Shown here piece after piece: positions 58,470 through 64,000 of a stretch of 64,000 bases of DNA (the stretch's first letter is position 1; each line of letters begins with the position of its first letter). The position numbers and the translations under genes are program-made. The stretch spans positions 1-64,000 of the forward strand of contig JBJHCE010000001.1 of the NCBI GenBank assembly GCA_050485865.1, given 5' to 3'. Below the pieces are notes generated by a model, which saw only the letters and a program-made list of their open reading frames with translations, searched no databases and was not told where the DNA came from. The DNA is from SKNW01 sp050485865. Its GTDB lineage: Bacteria; Gemmatimonadota; Gemmatimonadetes; Longimicrobiales; Gaopeijiaceae.

Positions 58470-59078
58470 TCAGTACTTCCGGATGACGCCCACCACGATC
58501 CCCTGGATCGTGATCTCGTCGGGATCGAAGAACATGGGCTCCATGGCAGCGTTGGCGGGCTGGAGCCGGATCCGCCCGCCCGGCTCGCGGTAGAGCTTCT
58601 TCACGGTGGCCGCCTCCCCCCCCACGAGGGCCACGACCATTTCGCCGTTCTCCGCCACGGGACGGCTGTTCACGATGATGTAGTCGCCGTCGCGGATCTG
58701 CTCCTCCACCATGGAGTCCCCCACGACCCGGAGCACGTAGTTCTCCCCCTGACGCCGGAGGAGGTCCGGGGGGACCAGCACGGTCTCCCGGTGCTCGATG
58801 GCCTCGATGGGGAGCCCGGCGGCCACTTCGCCCAGGAGGGGAAGCTCCACCGCCCCCGGCACCGCATGGCCCTGGACGAGCTCGATGGAGCGGCTCTCGT
58901 TGTACGCCTTCCGGATGTATCCCTTTCGCTCCAGATTGCTCAGGTGCTCGTGCACCGTGGCGAGGGACGCGTAGCCGAAGGCGTCGGCGATCTCCTCGAA
59001 GCTCGGGGCGTACCCCTGCTCGTCGATGTACGCCCCGATGTGGTCGAGGATCTGCTTCTGGCGTCGGGTGAGCGGCAT
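58470..59078 (-). CDS. lexA: LexA repressor
   Basis: SOS-response repressor and self-cleaving protease (S24). The 202-residue protein has an N-terminal winged helix (L-T-R-R-Q-K-Q-I-L-D through T-V-H-E-H-L-S-N-L-E-R-K-G-Y-I) and the cleavage site A87-G88 in E-V-A-A-G-L-P. The catalytic dyad is S122 (G-D-S-M-V) and K160 (A-T-V-K-K). The recognition helix (F-E-E-I-A-D-A-F-G-Y-A-S-L-A) differs from those of Escherichia coli and Bacillus, so a different operator is expected. ggagg is four to five bases before the ATG, and a promoter with direct repeats lies upstream. A small unknown gene follows. Confidence 0.96.
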   Translation of the reverse strand: MPLTRRQKQILDHIGAYIDEQGYAPSFEEIADAFGYASLATVHEHLSNLERKGYIRKAYNESRSIELVQGHAVPGAVELPLLGEVAAGLPIEAIEHRETVLVPPDLLRRQGENYVLRVVGDSMVEEQIRDGDYIIVNSRPVAENGEMVVALVGGEAATVKKLYREPGGRIRLQPANAAMEPMFFDPDEITIQGIVVGVIRKY

Positions 59079-59144
59079 GGTGCCTCCGATTGGCGGGGGG
59101 GCCGGTGGGAGGCGCGCCGACCGGACCGGATCCCGGCGGCGCCC

Positions 59145-59184
59145 GAAGAGGCCCCGAAACATGATACCCGAAGGTTGCCCGAAG
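59145..59184 (-). promoter_or_regulatory. Direct repeats in the lexA promoter, candidate LexA operator
   Basis: On the minus strand CTTC-N7-CTTC (plus bases 59167-59184, inside the promoter spacer, with GGG following each CTTC) is followed past the -10 box by TTTC-N7-CTTC (59145-59160). The spacing equals that of the GTTC-N7-GTTC operator of alphaproteobacterial LexA, with C in place of the first G. Overlap with the promoter suits autoregulation. That LexA binds here is an inference. Confidence 0.45.
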
Positions 59185-59189
59185 CGCAA
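59161..59189 (-). promoter_or_regulatory. Putative lexA promoter
   Basis: On the minus strand TTGCGC (plus bases 59184-59189) and TATCAT (59161-59166) are separated by exactly 17 bases, a good sigma-70 type promoter. Transcription would start about 75 bases before the lexA ATG. The spacer is made almost entirely of a direct repeat, described separately. Confidence 0.65.
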
Positions 59190-59221
59190 GCATTTCCGAG
59201 CTTCCTGAACGACCCCCTCTC

Positions 59222-59268
59222 CCGCACCCCTCTTCCGCACCCCTCTTCCGCATCCCTCTCCCGCACCC
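59222..59268. repeat. 13-bp tandem repeat upstream of trpC
   Basis: The unit CCGCACCCCTCTT occurs at 59222-59234 and again at 59235-59247. A variant with two changes follows at 59248-59260, and a partial fourth copy begins at 59261. The array ends about 12 bases before the trpC GTG and is C-rich on the trpC coding strand. It could be a variable-number repeat that changes promoter or ribosome access of trpC. Confidence 0.75.
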
Positions 59269-59279
59269 GAACCGACCCC

Positions 59280-60125
59280 GTGAATCCCACCTCCCCGGGC
59301 ACCCCTGCCGGCCGGTCCACCGGGCCCCACGTCCTCGACCGCATCGTCGCCACGAAGCGCTCGGAGCTCGCCGAACTCCGCCCCCGCGCCGGAGAGCTCC
59401 GCGCCCGCGCCGCCGATGCCCCGCTTCCGCGCCCCTTCGCCGCCGCCCTGGCCGACCCGTCCGAGGTCTCCCTCGTTGCCGAGGTGAAGCGCCGCTCTCC
59501 CGGGGCCGGCCCCATCGACATGGCCCTCGATCCCCCGACCCTGGCCGCCCGCTACGAGGCCGGGGGTGCCCGTGCGATTTCCGTCCTCACCGACGCCCCC
59601 TGGTTCGGGGGGAGCCTCGCCGACCTCGAGGCGGTCCGCGCCCGCGTGCAGCTCCCCGTGCTCCGGAAGGACTTCACCCTGGACGCACTCCAGCTCCACG
59701 AGGCCCGGGCCCACGGCGCCGACGCGGTCCTGCTGATCGTGCGCATCCTCTCCGACACGGCCCTCCGCGAACTCCGCGAGGAGGCGGAATCCCTCGGGCT
59801 CGGCGTCCTCGTGGAGGCCCACGACCGAGCCGAGGTGGCCCGCGCCCTCGCCTCCGGCGCCACGATCCTCGGGATCAACAACCGCGACCTCTCGAACTTC
59901 CACACCTCGCTGGAGGTCACCTTCGGACTCCTCCCCGACGTCCCCGACGGGGTCACCCTCGTCTCGGAAAGCGGGATCCGGAGCGCCGAAGACGTGGTCG
60001 GACTTGCCCGTGCAGGGGTGGACGCGGTCCTCGTGGGCGAGGCCCTCGTCCGTTCCGGGGATGCGGAAGGAGGGGCCCGTTCGCTCTCCGGGCACCGGCC
60101 CCTCGGGCGGGGACGCGGCGGATGA
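59280..60125 (+). CDS. trpC: Indole-3-glycerol phosphate synthase TrpC
   Basis: TIM-barrel enzyme that closes the indole ring in tryptophan synthesis. The 281-residue protein opens with the conserved L-D-R-I-V-A-T-K-R-S-E-L. Catalytic residues are in V-A-E-V-K-R-R-S-P-G-A-G, V-L-R-K-D-F-T-L-D (Lys), V-L-V-E-A-H (Glu), G-I-N-N-R-D-L and V-S-E-S-G-I. The GTG at 59280 is the only plausible start after the tandem repeats; no Shine-Dalgarno is seen, because the repeat array occupies its place. The Gly/Arg-rich C-terminus runs into an ATGA overlap with trpF. Confidence 0.95.
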   Translation: MNPTSPGTPAGRSTGPHVLDRIVATKRSELAELRPRAGELRARAADAPLPRPFAAALADPSEVSLVAEVKRRSPGAGPIDMALDPPTLAARYEAGGARAISVLTDAPWFGGSLADLEAVRARVQLPVLRKDFTLDALQLHEARAHGADAVLLIVRILSDTALRELREEAESLGLGVLVEAHDRAEVARALASGATILGINNRDLSNFHTSLEVTFGLLPDVPDGVTLVSESGIRSAEDVVGLARAGVDAVLVGEALVRSGDAEGGARSLSGHRPLGRGRGG

Positions 60126-60838
60126 CGCCCCCGGACCCCGGCCCCGCCGGGGGTCGCCCTTCCGGGCCCCCCGCGCCGGGGACCCCCGCCAAGATCTGCG
60201 GCCTCACCCGCCCGGAAGACGCCCGCCTTGCCGCCTCCCTGGGGGCCGCCTGGGTGGGGGTCGTCCTCGTTCCCGGCACCCCCCGGGCCCGCACCCCCGG
60301 CCAGGCCCGGGCCCTGGGCGACGCCGCCCGGGAGGAGGCCGGCACCCCGCTCGCCCTGGTCGTGGCGGACCGCTCCGCCGACGAGGCGGCCCGGGCGGCG
60401 GAGGAGGCGGGGGCCGGGGCGCTCCAGTTCCACGGGTCGGAGACGCCGGAGCTTCTCCGGGAGCTTCGTACCCGGGGAAGGTGGGAACTCTGGAAGGCGG
60501 TGCGGGTCCGTTCCGGTGCGGAGATCCTCCCGGCCGCGGAGCGGTGGGCCGGGGTGGCCGACCTCCTCCTCCTGGACGGGTGGCACCCCCGGGCCCTGGG
60601 GGGGACCGGCGCGGCGTTCGACTGGAACGCCCTCGAGGCGTTGCGCGCGGCCTGGCCCGAGGGCCTCCGGCTCGGCGTTGCCGGGGGGCTCCGCCCGGAC
60701 ACCGTGGGGGAGGCGGTCGCGCGACTCCGCCCCGACCTCGTGGACGTGAGCTCCGGCGTGGAGCTCCGCCCGGGGGTGAAGGACCCGGATGCGCTCCGTG
60801 CCTTCCTTGCGGGGGTGGCGGCGCCCGCTTCCCCCTGA
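60122..60838 (+). CDS. trpF: Phosphoribosylanthranilate isomerase TrpF
   Basis: TIM-barrel isomerase between TrpD and TrpC steps. The 238-residue protein has the general base Cys in A-K-I-C-G-L-T-R-P-E-D-A and the general acid Asp in L-L-L-D-G-W. It also has G-G-T-G-A-A-F-D-W and G-V-A-G-G-L-R-P-D-T-V phosphate-binding loops and the final V-D-V-S-S-G-V-E. About 20 Pro/Gly-rich residues precede the first strand. The ATG overlaps the trpC stop by four bases. Confidence 0.95.
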   Translation: MTPPDPGPAGGRPSGPPAPGTPAKICGLTRPEDARLAASLGAAWVGVVLVPGTPRARTPGQARALGDAAREEAGTPLALVVADRSADEAARAAEEAGAGALQFHGSETPELLRELRTRGRWELWKAVRVRSGAEILPAAERWAGVADLLLLDGWHPRALGGTGAAFDWNALEALRAAWPEGLRLGVAGGLRPDTVGEAVARLRPDLVDVSSGVELRPGVKDPDALRAFLAGVAAPASP

Positions 60839-60893
60839 CCCCCGGCCCACCCCCGATTCCGAATCCCCGAACCTTACCGGATCGCCGCATCCC

Positions 60894-62117
60894 ATGAACC
60901 ATCCATCTCCTGCCGCCGCTTCCGCTTCCACCCCGGACCCCACCCGTTTCGGGGTCTTCGGAGGCCGCTTCGTGCCGGAAACGCTCATCGCCGCCCTCGA
61001 CGAGGTGGAGGCGGCGTACGCGGCCGCGCGCCTGGATCCGTCGTTCCAGGCCGAATTCGAGGCGCTCCTGAAGGACTTCGTCGGACGCCCGTCGCCCCTC
61101 TACCGGGCCCGGCGGCTCGAGGCGGAGGTGGGGGGCGGGCCGATCTGGCTCAAGCGCGAGGACCTGAACCACACCGGGGCGCACAAGATCAACAACACGA
61201 TGGGGCAGGCGCTCCTGGCGCGGCGGATGGGGAAGCGCCGGATCATCGCCGAGACCGGGGCCGGGCAGCACGGGGTCGCCACCGCTACCGCCTGCGCCCT
61301 CTTCGACATGGAGTGCATCGTCTACATGGGGGCGGAGGACGTGGAGCGGCAGGCGCTGAACGTCTTCCGCATGGAGCTCCTGGGGGCCGAGGTGCGCCCG
61401 GTCACCTCGGGGACGCGGACGCTCAAGGACGCCACGAACGAGGCGATCCGGGACTGGGTCACGAACGTGGGGGACACCCACTACATCATCGGGTCGGTGG
61501 TGGGGCCTGCGCCCTTTCCGCGCATGGTGCGGGACTTCCAGGCGGTGATCGGGACCGAGGCGCGGGCCCAGATCCTCGAGCGCGAGGGGCGGCTTCCCGG
61601 CTCGGTGGTGGCGTGCGTCGGCGGCGGATCGAACGCCATGGGGATCTTCCATCCCTTCGTCGGGGATGCAGGGGTGCGGCTCATCGGCGTCGAGGCGGCG
61701 GGAGAGGGGATCGCCTCCGGACGGCACTCCGCGTCGCTCACCGCCGGGAGTCCCGGCGTGCTCCACGGGGCCCTTTCCTACCTCCTCCAGGACGACGACG
61801 GACAGGTGGCGCCCGCGCATTCGGTGTCCGCGGGGCTGGACTATCCGGGGGTAGGACCGGAACATTCCTGGCTGAAGGATGCGGGGCGGGCGGAGTACGT
61901 GGCGGTGGATGACGCGGCCGCGCTCCGGGGGTTCCACCGCCTGGCCGAGCTCGAGGGGATCATTCCGGCGCTGGAGACGGCGCACGCGGTGGCGTACCTT
62001 TTCGAGGCCGGGCGCGCGCTGGCCGAAGGAGGACCCGTCCTCCTCTGCCTGAGCGGGCGGGGGGACAAGGACGTGGCGCACGTGGCGCGGGTTGAGGGGC
62101 GGGGCACGATTCTCTGA
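60894..62117 (+). CDS. trpB: Tryptophan synthase beta subunit TrpB
   Basis: PLP enzyme that condenses indole and serine to tryptophan. The 407-residue protein has F-G-G-R-F-V-P-E-T, the PLP lysine K98 in H-T-G-A-H-K-I-N-N, G-A-G-Q-H-G-V-A-T-A-T, the phosphate loop C-V-G-G-G-S-N-A-M-G, and the late L-S-G-R-G-D-K-D. This is the TrpB1 type that normally works with TrpA. Unusually, no trpA follows; the next gene encodes a HEAT-repeat protein. The gap to trpF is 55 bases, and no strong Shine-Dalgarno precedes the ATG. Confidence 0.97.
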   Translation: MNHPSPAAASASTPDPTRFGVFGGRFVPETLIAALDEVEAAYAAARLDPSFQAEFEALLKDFVGRPSPLYRARRLEAEVGGGPIWLKREDLNHTGAHKINNTMGQALLARRMGKRRIIAETGAGQHGVATATACALFDMECIVYMGAEDVERQALNVFRMELLGAEVRPVTSGTRTLKDATNEAIRDWVTNVGDTHYIIGSVVGPAPFPRMVRDFQAVIGTEARAQILEREGRLPGSVVACVGGGSNAMGIFHPFVGDAGVRLIGVEAAGEGIASGRHSASLTAGSPGVLHGALSYLLQDDDGQVAPAHSVSAGLDYPGVGPEHSWLKDAGRAEYVAVDDAAALRGFHRLAELEGIIPALETAHAVAYLFEAGRALAEGGPVLLCLSGRGDKDVAHVARVEGRGTIL

Positions 62118-62175
62118 CCGGAATTCCGACAGGGGGCGCGGGAACCATGGACCAAGGGCAAGCGGGGGGCGGGCG

Positions 62176-63984
62176 TTGAGCACCGACGGAATCCCCGGCG
62201 GCGTGCTCGACGACCTTCCCGGCGCCGTGGCCGGGGGGCGCGCCGAGGACTGGGCCGACCCCGAGGTCCTCCCCCTTCCCGAGGTCCGGGAGCTCTTCCT
62301 CGTGCTCGGAAAGGCCCTCCGGGCCTACCAGCTCTACGACCGGAACAACCCGGTCTACCACCGCTTCCTGCAGAACCTGGTGGCCGCCTTCAAGGCGGTC
62401 TGGGCCACGGAGGAGGCCCTCCACCTGGTCATCGAGGAGTCCCGGATCACCTGGAAGGGGGAGGAGGTCTACCGGAGCGGGGAGCGCTCCGATTCGCTGG
62501 CCTTCCTCCTCTACCGCGACGGGGTGCGGGAATTCACCCCCCTTCCCGGGATCGAGGAGGGGGAGCTCGAGGGACTCCTGGACGTGCTCCACCGGGCGAA
62601 GCACGCCCGGGGGGACGCCGACGACCTCGTCACCCTCCTCTGGGACCGGGAATTCGCCTTCCTGCGCTACGTGGTCGTGGACCTCCTTGCGGAGGGGGTC
62701 GAGGTACCGGAGCGAACGGAGCACGCCCTCCTCCCCGACCCGATGACGATCCTCGGGGCCGAGGGGTTCACCCTGGTGGATGCCGAGGAAGGCGCCGGCA
62801 CCGAGGGAGAGGACACCGGCGCGGAGGCCGGTGCGGAGGCGGCCCCGGCCCCCGAGGGAACGATCCGGCCCGAGGACTTCAACCCCACCCTCTACGCCCT
62901 CGACCCGTCGGACCGGGCGTACGTGGCGGAGCTCCGCCAGGCCGAGGAGGAGCGGAACCTCCGGGCCGACGTGCTCACCGCCCTCTTCGACCGTTTCGAG
63001 GAGAGCGGCCGCCCCGACCGGCAGCGGGAGATCGCGGGGATCCTGGGGCAGCTTCTCCCGAACCTCCTCTCGCGGGGGTACATGCGGGAGGTGGGAATGA
63101 TGCTCCGGCAGCTCGAGGAGATCCGGAAACGGAGCGCGGTGGATCCGGCCGCCGACGCCCAGGTGGAGGAGGCCCTCGCGGAGCTCGCGAGCCCCGACTC
63201 CGTCACCGAGCTCGTGCGCGCCCTCGAGGACGGGGTCCTCACGGTGAACTCGGGTGAGCTCGCGGCCTACCTCCGGCACCTGCGCTCCACGGCCCTCGCC
63301 CCGCTCCTTTCCTCGGTGGAGACCACGCAGCACCCGCAGATCCGGCGCACGCTGAAGGATGCAATCCGGGAGATCGCCCGGGCGAATCCCCAGGGGGTCT
63401 TCGGGCTCCTCCAGTCCCGCGACGAGCTCGTGGTATCGGGCGCGGTGCGTCTCGTGGGGACGCTCGGGCTCCCGCAGGCGGCAAAGGCGCTGGGCACGCT
63501 CCTCCAGACGGCCCCCCTCCCGGTGCGGCGGGCCGTGGTGGAGACGGCCATCGAGCTGCCTTCGGCGGCGCTGGCCCCGGCCCTCGAGAAGGCCCTCTTC
63601 AACGAGGACCGGGCGGTGCGGATCGGGGCGGCCCGGGCGCTGGGGCTGACTGGAAACCGTGCCTCGGCGGGTGCCCTCGAGGACATCCTGGCGGGGCCCG
63701 AGTTCCGCGACACCGACGTGGGGGAGAAGGTGGCCTTCTTCGATGCCTACGGCCGCCTCGCCGGGGGGCAGGGGGTGGACTTCCTGTCGCGGATGCTGAA
63801 CGGAAAGGGGCTCTTCGGATACCGGGAACCCGCCGAGAACCGGGCAGGGGCGGCCCGGGCCCTCGGGATCATCGGGAATCCTGCGGCGACCCAGGCGCTG
63901 GAGCGGTCCGTCGACGATCCGGATCCGGTGGTGCGCACCGCGGTGAACCGCGCCCTCCGGGGCGGAGGAGGGGAGGAGGAATGA
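62176..63984 (+). CDS. HEAT-repeat protein, unknown function
   Basis: The roughly 602-residue soluble protein has an N-terminal alpha-helical domain (about residues 25-200) of no known family to me, with L-G-K-A-L-R-A-Y-Q-L-Y-D-R-N-N-P-V-Y near its start. An acidic Ala/Glu linker follows (about 205-235). The C-terminal half then has repeated helix pairs of the HEAT/PBS-lyase type (G-A-A-R-A-L-G-L-T-G-N near residue 490, A-A-R-A-L-G-I-I-G-N near 560). A protein-interaction scaffold is inferred. The start is uncertain: TTG 62176 gives MSTDGIPGG; TTG 62092 is inside trpB. The stop overlaps the next gene by four bases. Confidence 0.7.
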   Translation: MSTDGIPGGVLDDLPGAVAGGRAEDWADPEVLPLPEVRELFLVLGKALRAYQLYDRNNPVYHRFLQNLVAAFKAVWATEEALHLVIEESRITWKGEEVYRSGERSDSLAFLLYRDGVREFTPLPGIEEGELEGLLDVLHRAKHARGDADDLVTLLWDREFAFLRYVVVDLLAEGVEVPERTEHALLPDPMTILGAEGFTLVDAEEGAGTEGEDTGAEAGAEAAPAPEGTIRPEDFNPTLYALDPSDRAYVAELRQAEEERNLRADVLTALFDRFEESGRPDRQREIAGILGQLLPNLLSRGYMREVGMMLRQLEEIRKRSAVDPAADAQVEEALAELASPDSVTELVRALEDGVLTVNSGELAAYLRHLRSTALAPLLSSVETTQHPQIRRTLKDAIREIARANPQGVFGLLQSRDELVVSGAVRLVGTLGLPQAAKALGTLLQTAPLPVRRAVVETAIELPSAALAPALEKALFNEDRAVRIGAARALGLTGNRASAGALEDILAGPEFRDTDVGEKVAFFDAYGRLAGGQGVDFLSRMLNGKGLFGYREPAENRAGAARALGIIGNPAATQALERSVDDPDPVVRTAVNRALRGGGGEEE

Positions 63985-64000
63985 CGGACGGCGGCGTGCT
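63981..64000 (+). CDS. Start of a further gene, cut by the window end
   Basis: An ATG at 63981 overlaps the HEAT-repeat gene stop as ATGA and is preceded by a very strong Shine-Dalgarno (ggaggaggggaggagga). Only about six codons (MTDGGV) are visible, so no function can be given. Tight coupling suggests the product works with the HEAT-repeat protein. Confidence 0.6.

Noticed and set aside
1..64000. tRNA, rRNA, riboswitch and CRISPR elements
   Set aside because: No tRNA T-loop consensus, rRNA segments, recognisable riboswitch core or regularly spaced repeats were found on reading both strands; covariance-model searches could not be run.

Overview
The window is very G+C-rich, gene-dense bacterial chromosome. 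Genes are packed in long runs with 4-bp ATGA or GTGA stop/start overlaps. The gene content points to a Gram-negative (diderm) heterotroph, most likely a member of the Gemmatimonadota. The reasons are a eukaryotic-like Ser/Thr kinase fused through one membrane segment to a C-terminal beta-propeller, small outer-membrane beta-barrels, many lipoproteins, a diheme c-type cytochrome, a meso-DAP type MurE and a 4Fe-4S PurF. The phylum is an inference from gene style and was not tested by a search. No rRNA, tRNA or CRISPR array was recognised.

Bases 1-13,728 hold the division and cell-wall (dcw) cluster on the plus strand: ftsI (3' part)-murE-murF-mraY-murD-ftsW-murG-murC-ftsQ-ftsA-ftsZ. It is close to canonical, but murB and ddl are missing between murC and ftsQ. 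A perfect 18-bp palindrome lies between ftsA and ftsZ, and a perfect 16-bp hairpin closes the cluster. Bases 13,907-22,801 continue with an M23 peptidase, a large membrane protein of the BatA-associated kind, ftsY, recG, asnS and a 2-hydroxyacid dehydrogenase.

Bases 22,800-31,760 look more accessory, with visibly less extreme codon choice. They hold a transposase-like protein without recognisable catalytic residues, mazG (minus strand), and a tightly coupled plus-strand operon alr-cdd-lipoprotein-outer membrane protein-mtaB, followed by a small beta-barrel protein. A hairpin separates this from a convergent diheme cytochrome gene.

Bases 33,140-44,440 (plus) carry the kinase, miaB, a LapA-like small membrane protein, comEC, fructose-1,6-bisphosphatase and a large lipoprotein with carboxypeptidase-regulatory-like repeats. 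Bases 44,468-53,662 (minus) form one purine operon, purB-purC-pssA-purS-purQ-purL-purF-ada, with a phospholipid-synthesis gene (pssA) inside it. Bases 53,796-56,907 (minus) hold truA-tal-htrA-like. Bases 57,035-62,117 carry trpD, trpC, trpF and trpB on the plus strand, interrupted by lexA and a small unknown gene on the minus strand. No trpA or trpE is present. A HEAT-repeat protein and the first codons of another gene end the window.

The points most worth following are the transposase-derived protein, the small gene behind lexA, the repeat-rich lexA/trpC intergenic region, the palindrome before ftsZ, the unknown lipoprotein/barrel pair fused into the alr operon, and two promoters that place the -10 box right at a start codon (truA, miaB).
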